This document shows, piece by piece, positions 36,700-48,667 of a DNA stretch of 64,000 nt. Under the pieces are notes generated by a model, which was not told where the DNA came from, did not search any database, and worked only from the letters and a program-made list of their open reading frames with translations. Positions within the stretch are counted from its first letter, which is position 1. Each line of letters begins with the position of its first letter. The stretch is from contig OX104132.1 in NCBI GenBank assembly GCA_944470555.2, forward strand, positions 10,611,755-10,675,754, in the 5' to 3' direction. The position numbers were made by a program, and so were the translations under genes. Source of the DNA: Heterobilharzia americana (lineage: Eukaryota > Platyhelminthes > Trematoda > Strigeidida > Schistosomatidae).

Positions 36700-39600
36700 G
36701 TGTCAGCCGCAACCAACGCAAGTAACAGGAGGGTCAACATAGCCATCCTGCTCAACTTCGACGTATCGGCATACTCCCTGCTGGCTGAAAAAGAACAGTT
36801 TGGCAGCCAAATGTAGGCCAACTGCTGTCAGATACTGAGATTTCATTCTCTTCCTGTGACAGTGTATCGCCTCTCTCGTGGAAGCCAGGCAACTCGAGAT
36901 ATACCACCCCCTTACGCGTATCCTTGAGTACTGCTAAAGAAGCTGAAGACACCCTTCTTCTCTCATACCAACCGGACACTGTCAGCACCCGCAAAATTCT
37001 GGTCAGGCCTGACCAACCATGGCCATTAAGGGGGGAGGAGAGGGAGTCAGCTATTGGGAATCCGGACAGAAACAGCACCATGGTTTCACATGGGATCTCA
37101 GAACTGCCAAGTAACCAGCACGCTAAAGATTGGTGCCTCCACGATGTCCAAAAATGGAAGTGACTTTCATACAAAGTCGGTCTTTTCAAATTACCGGTCA
37201 ACAGCGTCAGTGGACTGCCCAGACCAACGCATCCAAAGTCCATTCCTCCTCCTAGACTACCTGCCACCCAATTCGACTCACATGCCCCCCTCACAGAGGT
37301 TTTGTGCACATGGTATGATGTGAAACGCCGCATGGGTGGCTCAGTACTCACTTCTGTGGGGACCGAGAGTGGAAGTAGTGGAGGTGAGGACGCTGCGCGA
37401 ACACCTGCACTCTGACAGCATAGTTACTACCGAATCCTGGCTCTCGCCGGACATCTCCGATGAGGAGATGCATGTCAGTGGCGATGAACTCTTCCGTAGG
37501 GACAGAGAGCTCGGATCGGGAGGGTGAGCAGCCCCCTACATAAGCTCCCATTTAAACGCAAGAGTGGTAGGCGACACCGCCTTAGTCCGGCTCCAAGAAT
37601 CGTTATGCTGCTGCTTCACTTTCTGTCGTACTGCGTACGTGCTTGGGGTCACATATCAGTCACTCACTAGCCCCCCTACGCATAAGAAAACGGTTGCCAA
37701 GACAACCCGGAGGTCGTGATTCTGCAGTTGCCATTAGCGACTTTGGCACCCGGTCCATCCTCTTCGAAACAGGAGGGAGACACATCATAACCTTCAGTCA
37801 GAAGCTGAAGAATGCAATTGGGACTGCTGGCTTATCAAAGAAAGTGGGTGGTACCACACGCTGGGGACCTGATGGAAATGGATCGCTCCTTGACCACATT
37901 TCGACGAACGATGACTTCATTTGAGACACGTGTATCCGACCACCTCTTGGCCCCAGTGACCAAGCAGTATAACTTTCACCATGATTACTATGGAAGCCCT
38001 GCAACCGGAGCCGCCCAACATCTTCCTTTGCCGCAGCAAGGCCTACTACGAGGCCAAGGGAGATAACCTCATGAATGCATCATGGCCTGCGGACTGGACT
38101 CATCTCACAACGGACGAACACTGGACACGGGTGGAGCTAGTGATCGTTGGGGCCATCAGTCGCGGTGTGACAGAGGTGAAACGGAGACCGTCAGTGAGAA
38201 CCTCATGGGTAACACGCGAGACAGAGAGGTCACTTCAGACCAAGAAGCAGGGTTAGTTCAAGTGGCGTTCATCACACGGGGAGTCTGACTTCTCGAACTA
38301 CAAAAGGATTCGCAACCGCTGTGGCATCAGAGGGCTATCAACAGATTTACCCACCAAACAAACCTGGTGGGGAGATTACAAAGCAACCCCTAAAACCTGT
38401 ACCGCTCCATGTGTAAAAGGAAGTCAACCAGCAGGGGAGTGAATCTTATCGAAGGTCCTGATGGGTGTACTAAGCAGTCCAAAGATTGCTGAGCTTCTTA
38501 GCCCGCACATCCAAGCTCAACTAAGTACTGACATCAAACCTGCACCGACTCGTTAAGACACCGGCCAGACCATAACGAATATCTCTACCACATCTCAATC
38601 ACAGAGAAAAAAGTGTTAGAGAAACTACATGGGCTAGCTCTAGGCAAGTCCTCTGGCTCCCATAGCCTAAAACCGGTAATCCTAAAAAGCTGCTTTGAGA
38701 GGCCTGCAAAACCAACCTCCAACCTCTTCAAGCATTCGACAGAGTCGTGAGAACTCCCCAAATAATCGAAGCGTGCCGTCTTGTCACATGTGTTCAAGGG
38801 AGGAGACAGAAAAAGTCCTGGCAGCTGTAGACTGGCTGCTGCACTCCCCATAATGTCAAAGGTGTTAGAAAGCCTGGTGACTGACGCGATCTGGGAATCC
38901 CTTAACGAGGAAACACAATCCGTACTGTTCGGCACGGCTTTTGAAGTAGTCGTTCATGTGTCATCAACTTATTAACCGCCTGGGACGGCTGGATACTCAG
39001 CTGGGACAACAGAAAACCGGTACATGCTGTCTTCTCACCTAGCCGAAGCGTTTGCCGGGGTTCCACCTGTAGTCCTGTTCACCAGCTCACGTCAGCCGAC
39101 ATAAGTGAACCTCTACACTGTTGGTTCGGTAAGCACCTAGAAGGTAGACAGTTCTGCATCAAGGCAAACGGAATGCAGTCGAAGTGGAGGTTGTAGACGT
39201 CAGGAATATCCGAAGCAGCAACCATAGTAGCACTTCCGTTCCTCCTGTTTTTCAGTGATCCGCCACACAAAATCTCACTCATCCTCCTCTTCGCTGATTA
39301 CATTACAATTTGAGGGGGGGTGATAAACGAAGAAGTCAGCAGCACTGGGCCACGAAACGAATTGCATCGACATGAACTCTGGTAGTCGGAAAATGGCATG
39401 AGCTATAGCCTGGAAAGGTGCAAAGTAATGCACATCAGTAAATATTAGGCAAGTACGGTCGACTTCCAGCACATGATTGGCTATCACCATAGTATCTTCG
39501 GGGAAAGATTTAGGGCTCAACCTCTTCGACACCTTGAACATCAGCTCTAACTATAAAAACATGGAAACCAGAGAGAACGCCACTTTGCACCTCCCGCGTA

Positions 39601-40400
39601 GACAGCTCGGTGCGCCCACCCCGAACTCTTCCTCACAGTTTAACTCCTATATACAGCCGGGCCTTGAGGTATTCAGTCCGGTGGCTCTCCCGACACTCAG
39701 GAGAGACCCTGACCCCCTTGAAAATATAAAGAGGTACATGCTGAGCAACCGTGCTATCAGCAGAGTGTCCACGGAGAAAGATTTGGGGCTCAACTTCTCC
39801 GACACCTTGGACACCAGCTCCAACTACAAAGGTATGACAACCAGAGAGAACGCCATTCTACACTTTCTGTGTAGACAGCTTGGCGCCTTCACTCCTGAAC
39901 TCTTCCTCACCATTCGCAAATCCTACGTGCGGCCGCACCTTGAGGTCCTCAATACGGTGGCTCCTCCAACACCCAAGAGAGACTCTAATCTCCTTGAAAG
40001 AATCCAAAGAACTGCAACAAAATGTGTTGTGGGGCTAAGGGGAAAGACGTATCCTGAAAGACTTAAACACCTAAACCTATTTGCCTTGGGTTATCGCGGG
40101 AAAAGGGGTGACCTCATTATGGCATACAAGATCGCCCATCGGGCAGACCATGCAAACAAATCAATTTTGCCTGCAACTCAACGATCTTCACGAGGAAACC
40201 ACATTAAGATAGCACACCAGAGAGCCAACACCACACTCAGGTCCAAATTTTTCTGCCTAAAGGTATGTGCTTTATGGAATGCCTTACCACGACACATCGT
40301 TATAACTCCCTCAGTCGACTCATTCAAGAGACGATTCGACAGCCATATCACTTCTCATGGACTACCACGGACGTACTCAGGTAGTCACCAACCTCACTGA
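36700..40400 (+). pseudogene. Near full-length CR1-like LINE, decayed, with an internal tandem duplication
   Basis: In order, the endonuclease start is at about 37380-37527 (SDSIVTTESWLSPDISDEEM, then a GDE-LFRRDRELG stretch). The middle of the endonuclease near 37600-38290 is in shifting frames. The polymerase starts at about 38795 (FKGGDRKSPGSCRLAAALPI, then LESLVTDAIWESL). The catalytic box LLFADYITI is near 39285-39310, with the second Asp changed to Tyr. A long frame at 39477-40400 (307 codons) covers the thumb and C-terminus, ending near SFKRRFDSH. That frame contains an in-frame duplication (see findings). About 36700-37380 would be the 5' region. It holds a 199-codon open frame on the opposite strand (37351-36752) with no recognised domain. 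Confidence 0.8.
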
Positions 40401-41502
40401 CCCCCAACTCCCTCCTAACTACCACCCACTACCTCCCTCCTAATACACTCACATTACCTACTAATTCTTCTGTAGGAACCAAACCCATGCGACCATTCGC
40501 GCAACTCCCAAATACTTTTCTTTCGTTCTTATTTCTCTTTTCACCCCTTCTTTTCTCCTTCCCTTTTCTCTTCCCTATATTATTTTTCTTCTCTTTTTTA
40601 TTCTCTCTTCATTCTTTTATCACTACCTTACAATTCCCTTTCAGGTACCTACACAAACAGGAGTTACGGCGGCTCCCTAAACTCCCCAGAGACCCGTAGC
40701 TCCCCAATCACTCTACGAGTTACAACCTACTAACCCACAAAACATCCACCTCACCGAAGCTAAAAACAAGAAAGCAGAGGGGATTTCTTCGTTCACTGCA
40801 GGAGTGAACCGAACAACTCAAACCAAGCCCTAAGAACTGGACGCGAGAGATCAAAAACTACCCGCTTTCTACGCTAGCACTATCAATATTGGATATGGGA
40901 TCACGAGGAAATCCATTGGGATAGCATTTCAGGGAGCTAACACCACGCTCAGGTCCAACTTATTCTTACTGAGAATAAGTGCTTAGCCCCTCAGTCGACT
41001 CATTCAAAAGACAGTTAGACAGTTGTGTCACTTCTCGTGGTTTACCATGAACGTACTCAGAGCGTCAGTAACCCCACCAGCTGAACTTCACTTCCCTTCT
41101 ACCCACCACTCATTATCTATCGTCTTAATACACCTACATTGTCTACTAACTCTTGTCTAGAAACTAGGCCTATGCTATCTACCTTTACCTCTCGACTGAT
41201 TCCCATATGCTTTTTTTCTCACTATCTTGCCATTCCTCATCAGGCACTTACTCAGGCAGGAGTCATAACACACCCTGAATCTCCCCAGTAACCTGTAGCT
41301 TCTCATTCACTACACAAGTTGCAGTTTACTTACCCACCGAGCATCCACCTCACCGAAGCTAAAAGCAGGAAAGTGGAAAAGATTTTCCTGTCCACTGCAG
41401 GAGCTAACCGAATAGCTCAAACCAGACCATAAGACCTAGGTATGAGAGATAAAAAACTACCAGCCCTCTGCGCTGGCGCAATCAGTATTGGACACTGGAA
41501 CC
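40188..41502 (+). repeat. Tandem duplication of the CR1 3' end
   Basis: Two head-to-tail units meet at about 40900/40901. Unit 1 (40188-40900) starts TCACGAGGAAACC and contains the end of the CR1 frame plus 3' untranslated sequence. Unit 2 (40901-41502) starts TCACGAGGAAATCC and repeats the same order: the CTCAGTCGACTCATTCAA block, TAATACAC-TCACATT, CCACCTCACCGAAGCTAAAA, and an ATCA-TATTGGA end. Unit 2 is shorter by internal deletions and clearly diverged, so the duplication is old. Confidence 0.8.
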
Positions 41503-42236
41503 TGACCCGACCCCATACTTCCATGTAGACATCTCCATTTACCACCTACCAATAGCATTACTATCTCTATTCCCACAACCCCTCCCATAATCCTACCCGC
41601 TCTTTCTTTCCCCCCTGACTCCGAGGTCTCCACCTACCACCTATCTCCCATGAACCGTCCTGGGTTTTTCCCTCTTCTTCGTTTCTCCAGCCTTTATCTT
41701 TTTTTCTTCCAACTTCCTGTCCTCAGATTTATCTAGACATCCTTTCTGTCTTCTTTTTACGACTAGTCCGAATAATTTTCTGGTGGTCTGACATGTAGGG
41801 GGCCCATCTGTGTCACGGTCTTTGGAAAAATCACACAATCCCTACAAATTCAATCGACACCCAACCGCGCGATTGGCTAACCAAAGCTACAGCAGACGAG
41901 TGCATAGACCTACTACATTGGAATTCACCAGAGACCTGGAACTGTTCCACAAGGCCCAGAAGTTAGCACGATAAGATCAGTTGGTTCACACTAGCCCATA
42001 GAAAGGTATTAAGTTTATATTGGATATTGAAGCCAACTCCAGGAAGTAGTGTACGTGCCATCGATTGACTCTTTCAAGGCAGTAGTGAACAAACATAGAG
42101 ATCAAATGTGAAAGTATCATTACAGACTCATACATTTTTATCTCTAAACAAATTACCGAAAATCTTAGTCTGATGTTTTCATAAGATAATTACTGCAGTT
42201 ATTGTAAACGTTGCCTTTTCAAATTGCTTTGCGGAA
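41503..42236. other. Transition from relic-rich to AT-rich DNA upstream of the Ly6-like gene
   Basis: No element or exon is recognised. The base composition changes here from about half G+C to about one third (estimated by eye). The promoter of the gene that starts at 42237 presumably lies in the right part, but no specific element such as a TATA box can be assigned with confidence. Confidence 0.4.
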
Positions 42237-45200
42237 ATGGTGCTTAGAATAATCATATTCCTTATGATGGCTTCTGGAGGCGTATGCCAAGTAGGTGAGA
42301 CATCATTTTGACTAAAATTATTTTACTTATGCTTGAACTTAGGCATTGGATCAGAATTGCGCTGCTACCAGTGCAACTCACTTACTCAACCTCATTGCGG
42401 AGACTATTTTGACAATCGCACCTTTCCACTTGTCGCTTGTCCAAACGATGGCAAGAACTATTCTAGATGTGTGAAGATGATCCAAGAAAGTGAGTCGATG
42501 CAATTAGTTCTAGTTCTGAGGTCTATCATCCCCACCAGCTTATGAAAACTTTATGCACGCTTTCGAATTTTTGAATGAAAACGTTGAGCATATATACGGC
42601 TATTTAATGTGATCCTTGAGAAATTAGTTATCTTTCCTGAAGTTGTAGAAGCTTTCGTAGTTTGGTAAAAAACTTTTGCTTAAGGTTTTTAATAACTATA
42701 AAGTTCACTCAATGTTTGCAGGTACCTAGATAACACACATTGTGGTCATTCAGAAAGTGTCACGATTTTAGGTTGTTTGTTTAATTTTTTTCCGAGTTTT
42801 AAACGGTTAGAAGCACACTATATCATCTGATAGTTAATTATAACGTCGTTTAATATTTTGATATTAGCATATGATATTTCATGCCTGTGGGCGTAGATTT
42901 AACATTTTCTCTATTGGTCTAGTAATACAGATACTATAATCCCTTCTGAAGATCATGGTTTCCTACAACAGGTTAGTCGAAGCACAATATGTAGTTTACA
43001 TAAATGAGTTGATTCACGGTGGATACCCCGATATTTGTACTGGTGCACCGTAAACAGTACAGAGACTGTTAAAAGTTTATTTGTTTTCTTTAGAGTTGTC
43101 GAACCACAACTTGAGTTATTTTTATCCATCTTTAATGCTACAGGGATTCAGCAAATTCTCTGTCGTATTCATTCCTGAGTTCATCTAAATCTTTCATCGC
43201 CTAATGTTTTCTATATTTTGTGTGAGATCTAGGGAGGAATGATAAAGTGAAGCTGTATATGCTTTGAAATCTTGTAAGTACAAAGTTTTATCCATTCTAG
43301 CCTCATCTTTTTGGAACTCGTCCTTACTGGATGTTCTGTCTCTTTTTGTTGAAAACTAATCCTAAGCTTGTGTAGATTTCAGTCCTTGTCCCTTTTTCTC
43401 AACTACCTTTTGTGAAGCCTGAACATACACGATGACAAGTTCTTTCTTTAGAAATCCAGTAATGAAAAATATCAAGTCATACTGAATTCCTATAACTGTC
43501 TTAGTTGTTTATGTACGCCTCTGATTTTTAAGCAGGTATAAAAGTAATAATTAAAGTCACAATTTTGAACAATCCTCCATTTAGAATAACATGTTTTGAG
43601 GTGTTTCAACAAGCTATTGTTTTGGGTATTTGGACTCATAGCTGGTTCTAACTATCATGTCGTAACAAGTTACATTTTTAGGGTACACTTTTCGATCGTA
43701 ATATGAACCCGGCTCATTTCAACAAGTTTTCCGACCGGGATCAGATGTTTGATGCTTGTCATTTCATGTAGCGTGTTCTCTCATTGACTTTTTCTGTTCT
43801 TAATCCCATTTGTTATGGAGTTCTCATCATTCCTGCGCTTGTGGGAGAAAGTTTGCATTCTTAGGAACAATAGATTTTTTTAGAGATCTCTAATTTTTGT
43901 CCAGAGAACACAGTCTTTAGGGAGTGCATATTGTGTGTAAAAAAATTAATTGATCTGTTTATTTTACTACTCCTCGAGTAATAACAGTATCTTGGTGGAT
44001 AAATACTAGTTTCACCAAGCAGTTGAACTTAGTTATCTCCTTTTCTGTGAATTATTTACCAAGTCACTTTATTTTGCATATGACACAGCAATATTGTAGA
44101 GACTACCGGTTAACAAAGCAAGGTATTGCGTTCATTGCTGGTTATCCAAGATATTTTCTTCAGCCTATCTTTTATAACCCTTGAATTGATACAACATACT
44201 AAAAGAACTAGAAACTCTACTTATCATTGTTCAATTCTAGTAATGCTTACCGAAACCGTTGAACGCTTTGTCATACTTTTATCACTATGATATATATTAC
44301 GTATACTATGCGGTTTCGCCCAAAACCTTTTAAGTATGAAAAGAAGAGTATGATTTTACTTTAAAAGGTGCCAGTTGGACATAATCTGAAAGTATTTTTT
44401 TAAACTTGAAAATAACCGAAATCAAGAAAAACGTTTCCTGTTTACTAAGTGTTTGGTTTATTTATTTTTTTAAAATTTATAACAGAGCAAAAAAAGTGTA
44501 CAAGTTACACAGACCCAGTCAACAATTTTGTCAGGCAAAATAGGACAAATTTTATGCCCAGTGCCGAGGCATAAATCTGATGTAAAACCAGAAGGCGCCA
44601 AACGTTAGGCCACTGATTTGGTTGGAGCAAATTTGCGACCAGTGGGGCTGGTTGTAAAGCAAACAGTCAGTAAGTGGGGCTAGAAGTCGAGCCATTTGCA
44701 AAGTATCATAGCCAGACGTAGGGATAAATATGCCAAACATGAGGCCATATTTACGGCTAGAAAACGTAAGGCAAAGCATAGCGAAAATGTTACCAAATTC
44801 CGAGCCTAGCTGTACACTTGATCAAACATTTTGTATATTTAGTCACCCAAAATTGTCTCATTTGGCCCAACAAAAGTGTTGACTGACAGCTATTTTGGAA
44901 AGTATCATCTACTGAGGTGATAATTATCACCTCAGTTCATTATCGACTTAGATTTATTTGAAAAACACTTTTTAACTTGATCACTGCCTTGAAACTAATA
45001 ATTCTATGGTAAAAATATGTTACATAAGAGCAAAATCTATCTTTAGAGACTTTAGACAAATGTAAATTGTTTTATTTTAAACATCTAGGTTGTATGGTTC
45101 CAGTATATTTGAACCATTGAAAGTGAATATGGTTTCAGTAGTCTGAAAATAACAAGGATGGTAATTATGATGGTCATAGAATTCAATAAATGCCCAGTTC

Positions 45201-45551
45201 AATTTCTTGGTATCATTACTAAACTATATCATTAATTAGAGAGGTGATCTATTACTATTACTTTTACACTTATGAAATAATATTTTCTTATTACAATTAT
45301 TTTTAGTGTATTTAGATGGAAAATGGACTAGACGATATTATAGAGATTGTGCAGTCACTGGTGTAATTGGTGCAGAAGATGGTCGTTGGTGTATAGATCG
45401 TTTAGGTACTTATCGAGTTAAAGTTCGTTACTGTAATTGTAACAATAAAAATGGATGTAATTCAAGTACATTATTATCTTTTTCAAGTATACTTAACTTT
45501 TTCTTGATTATCATATCCTTATTTTATATCTCTCAGATTCTAAGAGTGTAA
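42237..45551 (+). CDS. Ly6/uPAR-type three-finger protein, sleepless/quiver-like, GPI-anchored
   Basis: Three exons join in frame. Exon 1 (42237-42294, ATG start) encodes a hydrophobic signal peptide beginning MVLRIIIFLMMASGG. Intron 1 is 48 bp (GTGAGA to TTAG). Exon 2 (42343-42489) opens the domain with ELRCYQCNS. Intron 2 is 2,817 bp (GTGAGT at 42490 to TTTTTAG). Exon 3 (45307-45551) ends at a TAA after a hydrophobic tail. Both introns are phase 1. The product is 149 residues with ten domain cysteines, ending YCNCNNKNGCN. The order RCYQC, CGDYFD, AC, RC, RDC, WC, CNC, GCN fits the QVR/sleepless branch of the Ly6 superfamily. Sleepless-like proteins regulate potassium channels and acetylcholine receptors in insects; other Ly6 proteins act as receptor ligands or surface antigens in flukes. 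The C-terminal run SSTLLSFSSILNFFLIIIS suggests GPI attachment near the Ser/Asn cluster. The exact ligand is unknown. Confidence 0.88.
44516..44885. mobile_element. 370-bp element with imperfect terminal inverted repeats (MITE-like), in intron 2
   Basis: The left end (44516-44553) begins CAGTCAACAATTTTGTCAGG. The complement of the right end (44848-44885) begins CAGTCAACACTTTTGTTGGG. They agree at most of about 38 positions. The inner part is noticeably richer in G+C than the intron around it. No transposase frame is present, so this would be a non-autonomous DNA transposon. A clear target-site duplication is not visible (ACAGACC before, ACAGCTA after). Confidence 0.6.
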
Positions 45552-46117
45552 ATTAAAGTATTCTAAAAAATCAGTATATATTTGTGAATAAGAATTTTTA
45601 TCATTTATTGATTTATTGGCTTTTCTGACTGATTTGAAAGTGGTGCATTAATTGTTAAGAACTCAACTACAGGATCATCTAAGATAATTCATAGATAAAC
45701 AAATGAATTACGTCCACAAGTTATTTGATTATTATAAAAGATATAAAGTGTATATTATCTACTTTCTATGACATACACATTAAGCATATTTTTGTTTTAC
45801 ATTAACCTATAACCTTCTACATAATCATGTACATAAAAAGTTAAATAATCCTAATCTGAAATGTGTTTCTTTTTTCATTTATAACAAATGATTTAGTAAT
45901 TAGAAGTTCTTTAGTAGGCCTCAATACACTAAACTTGCTGTTTGTGAGATGACAGATGAATATATTGACGTAGAGTTTTGCAGAGAAGTGAATCAATTGA
46001 AATTGCCATGATTTATAACAGGTTAGAAGAAGGGAGGAAATAAAAACAGAAAGATATTACAGAAGACGAGACTTGGTATGAAAGAAGCGAGAATGGATAG
46101 ATGGAAATGATTTAGAG

Positions 46118-46164
<47 letters not shown>

Positions 46165-47395
46165 TATACTACCGTGATAGATTTTGATAAATATCACCTA
46201 ACACTTCAAGGTCCCCGACAACGTAGTCTTTACCCTTCTGCATGACTCAAACCAACAGTAACAGACTTCATTGGTTAGTACAACCTGGTTATCTGATCAT
46301 TAACAGTCTTCTTTTGACCTTGTCCCACTTCATTTGTCATTGCACACTGATATTGGTGTTGGTTTGGCATGTACAACACATGTAAAAGCCATCCTAGTAC
46401 TTCAAGACTCGTAATCTCATAGACAAGCTGCTTTTTATTACCTGATACCTTACCACCAATGCACCATATTCAACATCATCATAAATACACCCTTTGATCG
46501 AAACTTTTAACCTTTCCATGTCTTTTACCTTCAATAAGCATGTCTAACAAATATAGAGCAGCAGAGAAGTAGGTGCTTCACAGTTAATTTGACATGTAAC
46601 TGGTTCTTAAATATCTTATGGGCTCCAAATGTTAATCACTTATGTGTGTGTAAACAATTGCAGGATAAACTTCATTTTTTTCGGCATATCAAATAGATTT
46701 GTTGGTTGGGAATTAAGCGTAGAGATCATAGCACCAGATCCTTAGTTCGTCTGTAAACTCTGTATTAGCGTGTAAAGCTTGGGTTGTATAACAGTTGAGT
46801 AACTTGTGAAGTTATCATAGCACTTCATTTGCACAGCTTTGTGGATGCATTGAATTCACCTAGCTACTTCATATATAAAGTTTGGTTCACCAATAGACGT
46901 TCAAATGTAATAAATCAAAAGCTTGAGATTTATATCTTGGACTTGTCAATAGTCTCCAACTCTCAATTTCATTCAGGCTACCTTGGAGCTTTCGATACGT
47001 ATTGTTAATGACTATCAGTTTATGCAGAGTATAAGTTCACAGTTTTCTTCTGATTATATACCGCTAACCAATATTTAACACTGTGTACTCTGAAATTAAT
47101 AGATTTAGTGATCAAATCAAGCTAGTGACTGATAAAATTTAGTCTAAATAGCATTAGATTATTGTTTTGTTCAGTGATTAGTTAAGCATACACTTACTGG
47201 CAATTTCTTTCCAAGATTTTGATATGTTTTTAACCGCAGAACACCGAAAGTAATGGTGATCAAACTTTTAACCTACTAGTTCCAGTTATTTATTCGTATT
47301 TCTTTCTGTGGAAATTATAAACCATATAGATACTGATGATGAATTCAAAAATCAGTTGGAAAGCTTTGAACACAAGTATCAATAGTTCTATATCT
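45552..47395. other. Intergenic AT-rich DNA
   Basis: Contains the 3' untranslated region of the Ly6-like gene (an AATTAAAG just after the stop might act as polyadenylation signal) and an (AT)n tract at 46121-46168. The 46.17-46.5 kb segment could be part of a dispersed element because it has less biased composition, but no other copy lies in this window. No exon was recognised. Confidence 0.4.
46121..46168. repeat. (AT)n microsatellite
   Basis: About 48 bp of alternating A and T with one AA interruption near 46158. Confidence 0.95.
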
Positions 47396-48667
47396 ATCAT
47401 AATAATCATTATTATTTATTATGTATCCCTTGGGTTCCTAATGGAACATACGGCTTCAGTAGCACATCTCCAGTGCACTCTGTTCTCTGCAAAATTTCGA
47501 ACCTGACTCCACGACAGCCCAAAAGCTCGCATTTCTTCCCCTCACGATCTCCTCCATGTCACCCTCACCTCGGACACCCAACTCGTCGCTTCCTATCTGG
47601 GTTCCACTTGATGTCCTGGCCTGGCGCGTGGTGTCCCCAGTCGACCTTCTCAGTGTATCCCCAATCCATCTCCAGTTCCATCCAGTGCATATTTGTTGAG
47701 AGATAGCTTGTTGGTTCGTTCCCAGAGTTCCTTGTTGCTTATTCTTTCTGGCCATTTGATTTTCAGTAACGAGCGTAGGTGGTAGTTGTTGATGAATGTC
47801 TGTAGTTTGTTGGAAATCCCTTTCGTAACGCGCCAAGTCTCTCAACCATCACACAGAAGCACTGGCTTGACTAATGCTGGTGTTAGAAATCCGGATGTCG
47901 TTAACGATTTATGCCGAGTGCAGTGCAGTGTAGAAGATCTCCACACTATTTTCAGGTTAATGAACGCCTATCTTGCTGTCTTTCCGATCCTGGCTTTGAC
48001 ATCCTCGTCTGTGCCACCGCCTGTAGTTGAAACAGTGGTGCCTAGATAGGTGTAGGTGAAAGAGGCTATTTCCTTTAAGTTTCTCCCTTTGGTGATAGTG
48101 ACTGGAGCTTGTTGTTGTTGTTGTTGGTTAAGTATCTTCATCACCTCTGTCTTCTTTACGTTCACTTGAAGTCCCGTCTTCCCTGACTTGCCTCATCTGT
48201 CAACTTGTTAGTCTTTGCCTGTAGATCTTCGAGTTTGTGCTACAAAACATTAGACACAAGTCATCGGCGAAATCCAAGTCTTCTAGGATCTTCTCCGCGG
48301 TCCAGCGTATTCTCCTCTTCACGCTCCTCGCCGTTTGTTGCATGATCCAGTCCAGGAATATCATGGGTGATGGTAGACACCCTTGTCTTACTCCTTCCCG
48401 TCTTTACTTCAGAGTCATCACTGAGCTTCCCATTGTAAATTACTTGGCATATGGCGTCTTCATATAGTTGTTGAATGAGATCGATAAAGGTTTGTGGTAT
48501 TCCGTGGTGTTGAAGCAGCTGCCTGGTAAATTACTTCTTGGTCGACGCTGTTGAAGGCCTTTTCAAAGTCGATGAGGTTAAGGTAGAGGGTTGACCACCA
48601 TTCTCTACTCTGTTCTATGATGATGCGTAGCGTTGCGTTGCAATTTGGTATGCACACGATTTGTAGT
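47396..48667 (-). mobile_element. RTE/SR2-like LINE, 5'-truncated, decayed
   Basis: On the minus strand the copy begins inside the reverse transcriptase (about 48667, ATLRIIIEQSREWWSTLYLN, then IDFEKAFNSVDQE near 48560). It runs through the C-terminal domain (SFTYTYLGTTVST near 48060) and ends in the RTE 3' end, CCCAAGGG followed by ATAATAAATAAT at about 47430-47396. Frameshifts and stops are frequent. The order and wording match the longer copy at 52.6-55.65 kb. Confidence 0.85.

Noticed and set aside
40487..40699. 70-codon Phe/Leu-rich frame that looks like a membrane segment
   Set aside because: It comes from a pyrimidine-rich CR1 3' untranslated stretch and is not kept in the second tandem unit.
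44552..44779. 75-codon minus-strand frame in Ly6 intron 2
   Set aside because: It lies wholly inside the 370-bp inverted-repeat element and has no transposase motif.
47473..48049. Plus-strand open frames of 77 and 87 codons
   Set aside because: Antisense shadows of the minus-strand RTE copy, whose own protein blocks are recognisable.
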